A DNA stretch of 64,000 bases from Chloroflexota bacterium. Lineage in GTDB: Bacteria > Chloroflexota > UBA6077 > JACCZL01. The DNA lies in assembly GCA_020850535.1 (NCBI GenBank), contig JADZEM010000021.1:1-64000 (forward strand), read 5' to 3'. The notes beneath the pieces were generated by a model. It saw only the letters and a program-made list of their open reading frames with translations. It did not search any database and had not been told where the DNA came from. Within the stretch, counting starts at the first letter, position 1. Each line of letters starts with the position of its first letter. Made by a program: the position numbers and the translations under genes. Of this stretch, positions 15,924 to 28,314 are shown one piece after another.

Positions 15924-16712
15924 ATGAGCGACATGCTGCTTGTCGAGGCCCGCGGGGCCATCCGCACCGTCACGATCAACCGGCCAGATGCCCGCAACTC
16001 CCTGCCGCCGGCAGCCTGGATCGAGCTTGCCGACCTCCTCCACGATCTCCGGACGGATCGCGAGGCGCGGGTGATCGTGCTGCGTGGCGCGGGCGGCCGA
16101 GCGTTCTCGTCAGGGTATGACATCAACGCCCTGCGCGAGCTGGAGGAGCAGGGGATCGTCCTCTCGACGCCGGCCGACCCGTTCGAGGTCGCGCTGGCGG
16201 CGGTGGTCGAGCATCCGCTGCCGATCATCGCGATGGTTGGCGGGTTCGCGGTCGGCGGCGGCTGTACGCTGGCGGCCGGCTGCGATGTGCGGATCGTCGG
16301 GGCGTCGTCACGCTTCGGGATGCCGCCGGCCAAACTCGGGCTGGTCTACAGCGCGACGGAACTGCGACCGTTCGTCGATCTGATCGGGCCGGCCCGCACG
16401 AAGTGGATGTTCTTCTCCGGCCGGATCATCGACGCCCAGCGGGCCTTGCAGTACGGCCTGGTGGACGAGGTGCTGCCGGACGACGAGCTGGAGGCCCACA
16501 CCTACGCGCTGGCCGAGGAGATCGCTGCCAACGCCCCGCTCTCGGTGCAGGGCACCAAGACTATCGTGCGGGCGATGCGCGGCGAGGCAGCCGCAGGTGA
16601 CGCCGCCGTACGTATCGCCGCCGAGATCCAGCGGGTCAACCGCAGCGCCGACCTTGCCGAGGGGATGCGGGCGTTCCTGGAGAAGCGCAAGCCGGCGTTC
16701 CGTGGCGAGTAG
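15924..16712 (+). CDS. Enoyl-CoA hydratase/isomerase family protein
   Basis: The 262-residue crotonase-fold protein contains IRTVTINRPDARNSLPPAAW, the oxyanion-hole segment GGRAFSSGYDINALRE, and MVGGFAVGGGCTLAAGCDVR with the second oxyanion glycine. Length and layout are normal. In place of the usual catalytic glutamate pair, the segment GMPPAKLGLVYSATELRPFV keeps an E but the exact activity cannot be assigned. It precedes the CodA-family gene on the same strand with a 68-bp gap. No Shine-Dalgarno precedes the start. Confidence 0.88.
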   Translation: MSDMLLVEARGAIRTVTINRPDARNSLPPAAWIELADLLHDLRTDREARVIVLRGAGGRAFSSGYDINALRELEEQGIVLSTPADPFEVALAAVVEHPLPIIAMVGGFAVGGGCTLAAGCDVRIVGASSRFGMPPAKLGLVYSATELRPFVDLIGPARTKWMFFSGRIIDAQRALQYGLVDEVLPDDELEAHTYALAEEIAANAPLSVQGTKTIVRAMRGEAAAGDAAVRIAAEIQRVNRSADLAEGMRAFLEKRKPAFRGE

Positions 16713-16780
16713 GCGAAACCTGACAGCAGAGCGAGAGCCCGCGCAGCGCGCACACCCGGGTGAGAGGGGTTGTACCGACG

Positions 16781-18064
16781 ATGTCAGAGCCGCTCGATCT
16801 GCTCGTTCGGAACGCCCGCCTGCCCCGTGCGACCGGCGTCTCTGAGATCGCCATTCGGGATGGGCTGATTGTCGACGCCACCGAGCCGGCGGTGGGCGCG
16901 CGCGAGACGCTCGACGCGGCCGGCTGTCTCGTCACGCCAGCCCTGGTCGAGCCACACATCCACCTCGACGCCGTCCTGACGGTCGGCCAGCCCCGCTACA
17001 ACCAGACCGGCTCGCTGTTCGAGGGCATCGCGATCTGGGGCGAGCGCGTCAAGGATCTGACGGTCAGCGACGTCAAGGAGCGCGTTCGAACGGTGCTGCG
17101 CTGGCAGCTTGCGAACGGCGTCCTGTTCGTGCGGAGCCACGTGGATGTCTGCGACCCGGAGCTGACAGCCCTGCGCGCCCTGGTCGAGCTGCGCGAGGAA
17201 GTCGCCGGCCAGATGACCTTGCAGCTGGTCGCCTTTCCGCAGCAGGGCATCCTCTCGTTCCCGGACGGCGAGAACCTGATGCGGCGGGCCGTGTCCCTGG
17301 GCGCTGACTGCGTCGGCGCGATCCCGCATTTCGAGCTGACCCGCGAGTACGGTGTGCGGTCGGTCGAGTTGGCGCTGGGGCTGGCGGCCGAGCACGGGAA
17401 GCTCGTGGACATCCACTGTGACGAGACCGACGACGAGCAGTCGCGGTTTCTGGAGGTCATGGCCGCCGAGACGATCCGCCTCGGGCTGCAAGGCCGCGTC
17501 ACGGCCAGCCACACGACGGCCATGCACTCGTACAACAACGCCTACGCCTACCGGCTGATCCACAACGTGCGCCGGGCCGGCCTGCACATGGTCACCAACC
17601 CGATGGACAATTCGACGCTGCAGGGCCGCTTCGATACCTACCCGATTCGGCGCGGCCACACCCGCTTCAAAGAGCTGCTGGCGGCGGGCGTCAACGTCTG
17701 CATCGGCCACGACTCGATCATGGACCCGTGGTACCCGCTCGGGTACGGCGACCCGCTCCAGTGCGCGTCGGTCCTGGCCCACTACGGCCAGATGTCCGGC
17801 TACGACGAGATCCAGACCTTGTTCGACATGATCGGGCCGAACGGCGCGAAGGCGCTGGGGCTGGAGCGGTACGGGCTGACGCCGGGCTGCCGGGCTGACC
17901 TTGTCGTCTTCGACGCGCCGTCCGAGATGGACGCCGTCAGGCTGGCGCCCGTCCGCCGCGCCGTGATCCGAGGCGGCACGGTGGTGGCGCGGGCCGAGCC
18001 TGCCCGCAGGACGGTGGTCTGGGACGGCCGCGAGGAGCCGGTGGACTTCCTGCGGCCATCCTGA
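16781..18064 (+). CDS. codA: CodA-family deaminase, candidate 5-methylcytosine deaminase
   Basis: The 427-residue protein aligns along its length with E. coli cytosine deaminase as I recall it: LVEPHIHLD (metal His 59 and 61), FPQQGILSFPDGE, IPHFELTREYGV, HCDETDDEQSR (His 212, Glu 215), TASHTTAMHSYN (His 244) and NVCIGHDSIMDPWYPLG (metal Asp 311). The E. coli enzyme has GHDD at the last site; here the second Asp, its residue 314, is Ser 312 (codon 17714-17716). In published work on CodA homologues, loss of this Asp marks enzymes that deaminate 5-methylcytosine to thymine. The ATG at 16781 fits the family start and follows GAGAGGGG; a GTG lies at 16760. Confidence 0.9.
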   Translation: MSEPLDLLVRNARLPRATGVSEIAIRDGLIVDATEPAVGARETLDAAGCLVTPALVEPHIHLDAVLTVGQPRYNQTGSLFEGIAIWGERVKDLTVSDVKERVRTVLRWQLANGVLFVRSHVDVCDPELTALRALVELREEVAGQMTLQLVAFPQQGILSFPDGENLMRRAVSLGADCVGAIPHFELTREYGVRSVELALGLAAEHGKLVDIHCDETDDEQSRFLEVMAAETIRLGLQGRVTASHTTAMHSYNNAYAYRLIHNVRRAGLHMVTNPMDNSTLQGRFDTYPIRRGHTRFKELLAAGVNVCIGHDSIMDPWYPLGYGDPLQCASVLAHYGQMSGYDEIQTLFDMIGPNGAKALGLERYGLTPGCRADLVVFDAPSEMDAVRLAPVRRAVIRGGTVVARAEPARRTVVWDGREEPVDFLRPS

Positions 18065-18111
18065 TCCGTCAAAGATCGGCAGCGGCTGCTGCTGTGCGCG
18101 CTGGTCGGCGG

Positions 18112-19125
18112 TCAGACGTGATGGCGGTCCTGCACGCCGCTGAGCGCGCCGACCAAGTTCTCGAACGTGTGCTGGTCGCGGACGGTCTGCTCGCGGCGCT
18201 GCGCCTTGACGTACTCCGCGCGGAGGAAGTCGCTGGCCGTCCCCTGGTTCGCTCCGAGCGCGGGCGCCAGCCGGTACGCCACGAAGGCGTCGTTCACGTC
18301 ACCGTACTGCGAGATCAACTGGAACATCGGCTCGGCGATGGGCTGGATGGCTGCCCGCGTGTCGGGAAACATCAGCATCAGCAGCAGCACTGACCTGACG
18401 GACTTTCGCACGTCGTGGAAGTGCGCCTCCTGCTCGCGGTCGAAGATGTTCTCCACGAACGGCCCTGACGCCCGGATGCCGGCCAGGGCGCTCGCGCCCA
18501 TCCGCGCCGCATTCCCGACCGAGTCGAAGTCGTTGGTGGCAGTCTGGCCGGCGAACTGCCAGATGCGCGGCACATCCTTGCCTTCCAGGGCGTAGATCGC
18601 GCCCGTTGGCGACCCCAGGAACGCTTTGGCGGCCTCGCGCACGGAGCTGGTGCGGAGCGCCGCCAGCGCCACGTTCATCCGCAGGCGTCTCAGGTCGACA
18701 AGGTCGCCACGGAAGCCGGTCTGCAGAATCGTGGAAATAACCGGGATATCCTGGTAGCCGCCGACCCGCTCGTACGCGTCGTCTACCAGCTCGCGGAACG
18801 TGCTGAGCGGCTCTGGATCGTAGGCGTAGGCGTACAGGTCCATCAGCAGCCGCAGCTCCAGCAGCCGCCGCCGAAAGACGGACTCTCGCGCCTGCTCGGG
18901 CCTGACGCCCTCGGAGAAGCCGTCAAGCTCGCCCATCGCGCGGTCGAACGCGGCGACCACGGCGCTGCTCGCGACCGATGAATACGGTCCGTTCTCTGAG
19001 ATCGTGAAGGATGGCGTTCGATTGTCAGGGCCGCTCTGGGCGAGCGCGACCGCCCGTGGCAGGAGCGCAAAACTCAGCAGCAATCCACCGAAGGCCCGCC
19101 GCCCTACCCGCAACTGTGACTGCAC
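18112..19125 (-). CDS. Secreted or anchored helical protein of unknown function
   Basis: The 337-residue product starts at GTG 19125, with GGGAGG 7 nt before it. An N-terminal signal ([22 protein letters not shown]) suggests export, possibly by Tat because of the RR pair. The mature part is mainly helical with no recognised domain; segments include [19 protein letters not shown] and [20 protein letters not shown]-like leucine-rich helices. It is convergent with the codA-type gene, 47 bp apart. Confidence 0.7.
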   Translation of the reverse strand: MQSQLRVGRRAFGGLLLSFALLPRAVALAQSGPDNRTPSFTISENGPYSSVASSAVVAAFDRAMGELDGFSEGVRPEQARESVFRRRLLELRLLMDLYAYAYDPEPLSTFRELVDDAYERVGGYQDIPVISTILQTGFRGDLVDLRRLRMNVALAALRTSSVREAAKAFLGSPTGAIYALEGKDVPRIWQFAGQTATNDFDSVGNAARMGASALAGIRASGPFVENIFDREQEAHFHDVRKSVRSVLLLMLMFPDTRAAIQPIAEPMFQLISQYGDVNDAFVAYRLAPALGANQGTASDFLRAEYVKAQRREQTVRDQHTFENLVGALSGVQDRHHV

Positions 19126-19389
19126 CAGAAGCCTCCCTCGCCGCCCATCAGATGCCGTGCCGGTGTTGGAGCCACCCTCGGGTCTCCGCGACGGCTGCTG
19201 GAACCTTCAACGTCCTGGTACAACGAACGACTCGCCGGAATACTTCCAAATGCACATGGTCGGGCGGTTCCGGACCGAGTGAGCGCGGGCATGACCGCCA
19301 CATCGCCGGGACGTTCTGGCAGCTCTGCCCACTCTGGCAATACCAGGAAGAGTAGAGCAGATGTTCTGCATAGCGTGACGGAACGCTGG

Positions 19390-19395
19390 TATCCT
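19390..19395 (+). promoter_or_regulatory. -10-like TATCCT before uvrB
   Basis: TATCCT ends 9 nt before the uvrB ATG at 19405, without a Shine-Dalgarno sequence, which suits a leaderless message. I looked for a LexA-type palindrome in 19126-19404 and saw none that convinced me. Confidence 0.35.
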
Positions 19396-19404
19396 TTACG
19401 AGTC

Positions 19405-21519
19405 ATGCCAGACTTCCGTGTCGTCTCCGAGTTCCAGCCGATGGGCGATCAGCCCCAGGCGATCCAGCAGCTCACCGAAGGCGTCCGCACGAACCGCCGC
19501 TTTCAGACGCTGCTCGGCGTGACCGGCAGCGGCAAGACGGCCACCATGGCGTGGCTGGTCGAGCAAGTCCAGATGCCGACCCTGGTGCTCGCGCCGAACA
19601 AGACGCTGGCCGCGCAGCTCAGCGCCGAGTTTCAGGAGCTGTTCCCCGAGAACGCGGTCGAGTATTTCGTCTCCTACTACGACTACTACCAGCCTGAGGC
19701 GTATGTCGCTCGGACGGATACGTACATCGAGAAAGAGACGATCACCAACGAGGACATCGACCGACTGCGCCACTCGGCGATGCAGTCGATCCTCACGCGT
19801 CGGGATACGCTGGTGGTGGCGTCGGTGTCCTGCATCTACGGTCTCGGTGCGCCCGAAGACTACGGGCAGGCCGTCCTCAAGCTCCGCAAGGGCGAGCTGC
19901 GGAAGCGGGACAAGGTGCTGCGGCACCTGACGGACATCTACTACGAGCGCAATGACTACGACTTCAAGCGTGGGACGTTTCGCGTGCGCGGCGACACCCT
20001 GGAAGTACACCCGGCCGGGCTGGAGATCGCCATCCGGATCGAGTTCTGGGGCGATGAGATCGAGAAGATCACCGAGGTCGATCCCCTGACCGGCACGCTG
20101 CTGGTCGAGCGTACGTCGGTCGAGATCTTCCCGGCCAAGTACTTCGTGACCTCTCGTGAGAAGCTGCTGGCGGCGCTCGAAGACATCGAGGTGGAGCTGG
20201 AGCAGCGAGTCGCCGAGCTGGAGCGGCAGGACAAGATCCTGGAGGCGGCGCGCCTGCGCCAGCGCACCAACTTCGACCTGGAGATGCTGCGCGAGACCGG
20301 CGTCTGCTCGGGCGTCGAGAACTACTCGCGACACATGTCGCGGCGAGCGGCCGGCAGCCGGCCGTGGACGCTGCTCGACTACTTCCCGGACGACTTCCTG
20401 CTGCTGGTGGACGAGTCGCACATGACGGTCCCGCAGGTGCGCGGGATGTACTTCAGCGATAAGGCGCGTAAGGATGTGCTGGTCGAGCACGGCTTCCGGC
20501 TGCCATCCGCCCTCGACAACCGTCCATTGATGTTCCCGGAGTTCGAGGAGCGCATCTACCAGGCGGTCTTCGTGTCGGCCACGCCCGGCCCGTACGAGCA
20601 GGAGCACAGCGAGCAGGTGGTCGAGCAGGTGATCCGGCCGACTGGGCTGATCGATCCGCCGATTGAGGTCAAGCCGACGGCCGGCCAGATCGACGATCTG
20701 ATCGACCAGATCGGGCAGCGGGTGGCGCGCGGCGAGCGTGCACTGGTGACGACGCTCACCAAGCGAATGGCCGAGGATCTGGCTGACTATCTCCGGGATA
20801 TGGGCATCAAGGTGCAGTACCTGCACTCGGAGATCGACACGTTCGAGCGGATCGACATCCTGCGCGACCTGCGCCTCGGCGTCTACGACGTCGTGGTCGG
20901 CATCAACCTGCTGCGCGAAGGTCTCGATCTGCCCGAGGTCTCCCTGGTCGCGATCCTCGACGCCGACAAGGAAGGGTACCTGCGCTCCGAAAGCTCGCTG
21001 ATCCAGACGATTGGCCGGGCGGCCCGGCACGTGGACGGCCAGGTCATCATGTACGCCGACACGATGACCGGCTCGATGGAACGGGCGATTGCCGAGACCT
21101 ACCGCCGCCGCAAGATCCAGATGGAGTACAACGAGGCGCACGGCATCCAGCCGCGCGGCATCCAGAAGGCGATCCGCGACATCTCGAATCGCGTCAAGGC
21201 GGTTGCCGAACAGGCGGTCGAGTACGCCACCGACGGCCCGGCCACGATGCCGAAGGACGAGATCGCGCGGCTGATCCAGGATCTGGAAGTGCAGATGCGG
21301 CAGGCCGCCAAGAACCTCAACTTCGAGGAGGCCGCCGCGATCCGCGATCAGGTGGTCGAGCTGAAGCGGCTGCTGGTGGCCGAGCAGCCGCTGGTCCCCG
21401 AGGCCTGGATTAGTAAGCCGGCCGCGCCCGTGACCTACCAGACCGCTGAGAGCGCTGGCCGCAGGTCAGACGGCCGTCCGAAGTCGTCCCGTCCCGGCCG
21501 GTCCAAGGGCCGCCGGTAG
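19405..21519 (+). CDS. uvrB: Excinuclease ABC subunit B
   Basis: The 704-residue protein is a full-length UvrB. Walker A GVTGSGKT is at 38-45, followed by [12 protein letters not shown] and the beta-hairpin region [13 protein letters not shown] that clamps DNA. The helicase motifs [35 protein letters not shown] and QTIGRAARH are present. The C-terminal UVR motif ([18 protein letters not shown]) binds UvrA/UvrC. UvrB verifies lesions in nucleotide excision repair. The open frame starts at 19279, but conserved sequence begins at [10 protein letters not shown], so the ATG at 19405 was chosen. uvrA follows 27 bp later in the same direction. Confidence 0.97.
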   Translation: MPDFRVVSEFQPMGDQPQAIQQLTEGVRTNRRFQTLLGVTGSGKTATMAWLVEQVQMPTLVLAPNKTLAAQLSAEFQELFPENAVEYFVSYYDYYQPEAYVARTDTYIEKETITNEDIDRLRHSAMQSILTRRDTLVVASVSCIYGLGAPEDYGQAVLKLRKGELRKRDKVLRHLTDIYYERNDYDFKRGTFRVRGDTLEVHPAGLEIAIRIEFWGDEIEKITEVDPLTGTLLVERTSVEIFPAKYFVTSREKLLAALEDIEVELEQRVAELERQDKILEAARLRQRTNFDLEMLRETGVCSGVENYSRHMSRRAAGSRPWTLLDYFPDDFLLLVDESHMTVPQVRGMYFSDKARKDVLVEHGFRLPSALDNRPLMFPEFEERIYQAVFVSATPGPYEQEHSEQVVEQVIRPTGLIDPPIEVKPTAGQIDDLIDQIGQRVARGERALVTTLTKRMAEDLADYLRDMGIKVQYLHSEIDTFERIDILRDLRLGVYDVVVGINLLREGLDLPEVSLVAILDADKEGYLRSESSLIQTIGRAARHVDGQVIMYADTMTGSMERAIAETYRRRKIQMEYNEAHGIQPRGIQKAIRDISNRVKAVAEQAVEYATDGPATMPKDEIARLIQDLEVQMRQAAKNLNFEEAAAIRDQVVELKRLLVAEQPLVPEAWISKPAAPVTYQTAESAGRRSDGRPKSSRPGRSKGRR

Positions 21520-21546
21520 TTCTCGCTGCGCGCACGAAGGAGCCGT

Positions 21547-24660
<3,114 letters not shown>

Positions 24661-24722
24661 CCGCCATCGCCCCGCCCCGCTTTCCGTCACGGTCCGCGGC
24701 CAAATCCGCCCGGAGGCGCATC

Positions 24723-25292
24723 GTGAGCATCGCGCGCCGCTACACGCTCGCCGATCTTGAGCTGATGACGCCCCGAGAGGGCGAGCGTCTGGAACTGATC
24801 GACGGAGAGCTTTTCGTGTCGCATTCGCCGGCCTGGCAACATCAATATGCAGCTGGGAAGATCCATATTTCGCTCGGTCTCTGGAGTGATGATCGAGGGA
24901 TCGGTCTGGTCGTCGAGGTACCGGGAATTGTCCTGCCGGGCGAGAGCGGCGTGATTCCCGACGTGATCTGGATGAGCTGGGAGCGCGCGCGGGCCTCGAT
25001 GGATGCCACCGGCCACTTCACGCAGGCTCCTGAGCTGGTTGTCGAGATCCTGAGCCCTGGATCGGAGAACATCCGGCGCGACCGCCAGGTCAAGTTGAGC
25101 CTCTATGCGCGGCACGGCGTCCAGGAATACTGGATCGTGGATCTGGCACGGCAGAGCGTCGAGATCTACCGCCGCGCCGGCGATCAGCTCGCCATGATCG
25201 GGACGGCGGTTGACGACGACGTGCTGGAGTCACCGGTACTGCTGCCCGGGTTCAGTATGGCGGTCTCGTGGATCTGGCCGCCGGCCCTCTGA
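24723..25292 (+). CDS. Uma2-family (DUF820) endonuclease-like protein
   Basis: The 189-residue protein matches the Uma2 family (PF05685), with a PD-(D/E)XK nuclease-like fold. Seen are RYTLADLELM, GERLELIDGELFVSHSPAWQH, PGIVLPGESGVIPDVIWMS, PELVVEILSPGSENIRRDRQ (acidic core with E) and YARHGVQEYWIVDLARQSVEIY. The cellular function of the family is unsettled. The GTG start is preceded by ggaggcgcatc; the identical leader precedes the second family member at 61710. It stands alone behind uvrA. Confidence 0.88.
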   Translation: MSIARRYTLADLELMTPREGERLELIDGELFVSHSPAWQHQYAAGKIHISLGLWSDDRGIGLVVEVPGIVLPGESGVIPDVIWMSWERARASMDATGHFTQAPELVVEILSPGSENIRRDRQVKLSLYARHGVQEYWIVDLARQSVEIYRRAGDQLAMIGTAVDDDVLESPVLLPGFSMAVSWIWPPAL

Positions 25293-25483
25293 CGCTTCGC
25301 CCGACGACGCGTGAGCTGACAAGTAGTCCGAGCGGCAGAAGGGTCCGCAGCCGTCGCAGCCACGTCATGCGTGTCGTCCTTCGAGCGTCGTCCACCCTCT
25401 CGGTGAGAAGATCGATTGTGCTGGCGCGTATGTGATGCCTCTTTCATTGCAAATAGCATCCGGACCGGGTGCGCCCGACTGGC

Positions 25484-25489
25484 TACAAT
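25484..25489 (+). promoter_or_regulatory. Candidate -10 element of the thiolase gene
   Basis: TACAAT lies 51 nt before the ATG at 25541. The preceding 190 bp after the Uma2 gene show no gene. A conventional -35 is not obvious. Confidence 0.4.
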
Positions 25490-25540
25490 TGGGTGCACCA
25501 TGCAGCGGCCATCGTCTCGCCGGCTGGGGGGAGCGTGCTG

Positions 25541-26716
25541 ATGACGGACGTCTTCATCGTTGGGGCGGCGCGGACGCCGATTGGACGGTTCCTCGGGGGA
25601 CTGGCCAGCGTCCCGGCCGTTGAGCTGGGCGCGGTGGCAGCGCGGGCGGCGGTCGAGCGATCCGGGATCGATCCACAGTCGGTCGAGGATGTCATCATCG
25701 GCAACGTCGTGCAGGCCGGAGTCGGGCAAGCGCCGGCCAGACAGGCTGCACTCGGCGCGGGCCTGCCAGCCTCGGCGTCGGCCACCACGATCAACAAAGT
25801 CTGCGCCTCCGGCCTGGAGGCGATCAACGCGGCTGCCCTCTCGATCCGCAATGGCGACGCCGACGTCATCGTGGCCGGCGGCATGGAGAGCATGAGCCGT
25901 GCGCCGCACCTGCTGGACGGTATGCGCCAGGGCGTCCGCCTGGGCAATGGCCAGCTCGACGACGCCGTGATTCACGACGGACTCTGGTGTCCGTTTGAGA
26001 AGCATCACATGGGCAACGCCGCCGAGGCGATAGCCGAGAAGCATGGCATCAGTCGGGCGGAGATGGACGCGTACGCACTCAACAGCCACCGGAAGGCCGT
26101 GGCCGCCATCGAGGCAGGCCGCTTCGACGGCGAGATCGCACCGGTCACCGTAAAGGGCAAGACTGCCACCGTCGTCAGCCGCGACGAGAGTCCCCGCGGC
26201 GACACCTCAGCCGAGGCCCTGGCGAAGCTCCGTCCTGCCTTCCTGCCGGATGGCAGCGTCACGGCCGGCAACGCGCCCGGCCTGACGGACGGCGCGGCGG
26301 CGCTGGTGGTTGCTGGCGAAGACGCCGTGCGGGCGCAGAACCTCACGCCGTTGGCCCGGGTGGTGGCGCACAGTACGGCGGCCCTCGAACCGCTGTGGCT
26401 GTTCGACGCGCCGACCATCGCCATCCAGAAGCTGCTCAAGAAGACGAACACGACGCTGGACGACTACGACCTGATCGAGGTCAACGAGGCGTTCGCGGCG
26501 CAGATCCTGGCGAACGGCAAGTCGCTCGGCTGGGACTGGGACCGGGTGAACGTCAACGGCGGGGCGATTGCGCTCGGCCACCCGATAGGCGCGACCGGCG
26601 CACGGATCGTGGTGACGCTGCTGCACGCACTCCAGCAGCGCGGCGTGAGGCGCGGCATGGCCGGGCTGTGCCACGGTGGCGGCGGTGCCGTCGCGATGAG
26701 CTTCGAGCTGGTGTAG
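25541..26716 (+). CDS. Acetyl-CoA C-acetyltransferase (thiolase)
   Basis: The 391-residue protein is a type II thiolase. The nucleophilic cysteine is in INKVCASGLEAI (Cys 88); the other active-site elements are GGMESMSRAPHLL, VNEAFAAQ, GGAIALGHPIGATGAR (His) and GLCHGGGGAVAMSFELV (second Cys). The last block normally reads C-x-GGGQG, here CHGGGGA. It condenses or cleaves acetoacetyl-CoA. The ATG at 25541 follows a GGGGGGAG run; the open frame extends to 25469 without homology. No other fatty-acid or PHB genes adjoin. Confidence 0.94.
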   Translation: MTDVFIVGAARTPIGRFLGGLASVPAVELGAVAARAAVERSGIDPQSVEDVIIGNVVQAGVGQAPARQAALGAGLPASASATTINKVCASGLEAINAAALSIRNGDADVIVAGGMESMSRAPHLLDGMRQGVRLGNGQLDDAVIHDGLWCPFEKHHMGNAAEAIAEKHGISRAEMDAYALNSHRKAVAAIEAGRFDGEIAPVTVKGKTATVVSRDESPRGDTSAEALAKLRPAFLPDGSVTAGNAPGLTDGAAALVVAGEDAVRAQNLTPLARVVAHSTAALEPLWLFDAPTIAIQKLLKKTNTTLDDYDLIEVNEAFAAQILANGKSLGWDWDRVNVNGGAIALGHPIGATGARIVVTLLHALQQRGVRRGMAGLCHGGGGAVAMSFELV

Positions 26717-26805
26717 AGCGACAGGCTCAGAGGCTCTGTCGGTGCGTCGCGCGGCTCGTGGTCTGTCAGTCGTGAACGACCGGGTCGGGTCACTCGATGC
26801 TTCCG

Positions 26806-26923
26806 CCGTCATCCCGAGCGAAGCGACCCATTCGGCACGCTCAGGGCAAGCCTGAGACCTCCCCCCGTCATCCCGAGCGGCGTGAGGCTGCTCCCTTCAC
26901 CGTCATCCCGAGCGGAGTGAGCG
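26806..26923. repeat. Cluster of short REP-like repeats (ccgtcatcccgagcg)
   Basis: The 15-mer ccgtcatcccgagcg occurs three times: 26806-26820, about 26865-26879 and 26900-26914, followed by variable gaagc/gcgtgag/gagtgag tails. The inverse core gtcgggatgacg recurs at 28263-28274 beside the ISL3 fragment. Such motifs are dispersed intergenic repeats in many GC-rich bacteria. They flank the accessory patch 26717-28314. Confidence 0.75.
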
Positions 26924-26994
26924 TGCGAACGCAGTCGAGGGATCGAGCCTGGCCAGAGCCTCCTGGCTCTCCCTCACTTTTGGTGAGAGCCATG

Positions 26995-27870
26995 CTAAGT
27001 ATGGTCGGGAGTCGCGAGAGAATCGTTCGACTGTGCTCTTGCGGTCCGCCAAGCATGGCAGAAGGCGGCCATCGAGTTGAACCGGTGTGAACGCCTTGGG
27101 TCGCACGCCTTGGCGACGATCTGGAAGAGGGCGAGCGATCCGCGAAAAGTATCCGTGTCGAGCGTACCGTCGGAGAGCAACACCAGCGCCGTTCTGCCCA
27201 TCACGAAGACGTTGGTCCGCTCGTCGATCAGTGCCCCCAATACGAACTCTTCCGGCGCCATGAAGCGCGTGGAGCCGAACATGCGCCCCATCGAGTTGTG
27301 GAACGGGCTTGGCGCGTACGTGTCGAGGTCGATCACTCCGAGACGCCCCGCCGCGAAATCGTAGATCAGACACCCATCGTAGAAGTCGATCGCGATCCAT
27401 CCGGCCCGCACGATCTGGTCATGCAGGTCGTAGATGGCGTCGAGGCAGCCCAGGATCACGTCCGCCGGCAGGCTGCGAAACCGCTGGAATGCGCTCGTGG
27501 GATCGTCTCGTTGGGCATGGGGCGTGTTGAGCAGCTCGCCGTCGAGCCACTCGTAGATCAGCAAGGGGCCGGTCGGCGACTCGATGACATGGTAGAGACT
27601 TGGTAAGGTCACATGCTCACAGCTCCTGCGCAGGCGAACCGCGTTGCGGAGCAGCGCGATGCGGGCTGGATGGTCGAGGGCGGGGAGCGGATCGTCTGGG
27701 CGTCCAGCCGTCTTGACGAAGTAGCGTTGCGCGCCGATCCGGACGCCGTAGGAAACATTGCCAGAATCCTGGGTCAGCGCGCCGAACTCGGCAAACACCG
27801 TACCCACCGAGCGCAAATATTGCTCGGCGGCCAGATCAACTACGTCATGGTCCAACAGAGGGTGTGGCAT
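26995..27870 (-). CDS. Protein-kinase-like/phosphotransferase-fold protein
   Basis: The 291-residue product has a kinase-like plan: a beta sheet with QRYFVKTAG (Lys 53), a hinge LIYEWLDGELL, a catalytic-loop-like AIDFYDGCLIYDF (Asp 162), a metal-site VIDLDTY (Asp 181) in place of DFG, and an APEEF-like MAPEEFVLGA after the activation segment. The loop lacks the HRD/N of classic Ser/Thr kinases, so it may be an atypical kinase or a small-molecule phosphotransferase; similar proteins are annotated as kinases in Bacilli. It is flanked by repeats and an IS fragment, and its GC content appears lower than that of its neighbours, suggesting transfer. Confidence 0.7.
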   Translation of the reverse strand: MPHPLLDHDVVDLAAEQYLRSVGTVFAEFGALTQDSGNVSYGVRIGAQRYFVKTAGRPDDPLPALDHPARIALLRNAVRLRRSCEHVTLPSLYHVIESPTGPLLIYEWLDGELLNTPHAQRDDPTSAFQRFRSLPADVILGCLDAIYDLHDQIVRAGWIAIDFYDGCLIYDFAAGRLGVIDLDTYAPSPFHNSMGRMFGSTRFMAPEEFVLGALIDERTNVFVMGRTALVLLSDGTLDTDTFRGSLALFQIVAKACDPRRSHRFNSMAAFCHAWRTARAQSNDSLATPDHT

Positions 27871-27905
27871 CGGCGGCTCCGTCCTCGCCTCGCTAGGCTA
27901 CCGCA

Positions 27906-28241
27906 TCAGGCTACATGCAGAAGACGACGTCGTAGCAGGTCGGAGTTGGCTCGCCCATACATCTGCCGCTTCAGCAGCTTCAGCTTGTTGACTTGGCCCT
28001 CGGTCTGACCGTTGCTCCACTCCAGCGTCAGCCCAGCCTCGATCGCTTCTCGATCATCCGTCAAACCACGCGCGAACCGATCCAACTCCGGGATCTCACT
28101 GGTGGTGGCCCGCGCCAGCCAGGCATCGATCCCCTGGCCCGTCCGCTCACGAGCCATCGCGACGAACTCCTGGGCCAGCTCGTAGGCGTGGGCGATCGTC
28201 GGCTCCTGGTCACACAGCCGCTTCAGGTAGTCCCTCTCCAC
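27906..28241 (-). pseudogene. ISL3-family transposase, C-terminal fragment
   Basis: The 111 residues end with LEWSNGQTEGQVNKLKLLKR then QMYGRANSDLLRRRL, the conserved DDE-domain tail of ISL3 transposases (WSNGQ.EG.VN..K..KR...GRA). The frame begins abruptly at a GTG with a stop a few codons upstream, and the upstream DNA is REP-like (gtcgggatgacg). The N-terminal two-thirds are missing. No intact terminal repeat could be recognised. Confidence 0.8.
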
Positions 28242-28262
28242 TCCGCTCGTTCCTCGCTACAG

Positions 28263-28274
28263 TCGGGATGACGA
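28263..28274. repeat. Inverted copy of the REP-like core next to the IS fragment
   Basis: gtcgggatgacg at 28263-28274 is the reverse complement of the core of the 26806-26923 repeats. It lies 22 bp from the truncated end of the ISL3 fragment. Confidence 0.55.
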
Positions 28275-28314
28275 TGGGCACCGAGCGACCCTGCGATTCA
28301 CGCTTGCCGAGCCA

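Noticed and set aside
19126-19404. LexA/SOS box before uvrB
   Set aside because: Only a loose GTTC...GAAC pair with a 14-bp gap was seen, which fits neither of the known LexA box types.
19396-21141. Long minus-strand open frame over uvrB
   Set aside because: It is the shadow of a clearly conserved uvrB; its translation is His/Arg/Asp-rich low complexity with no domain, as expected in GC-rich DNA.
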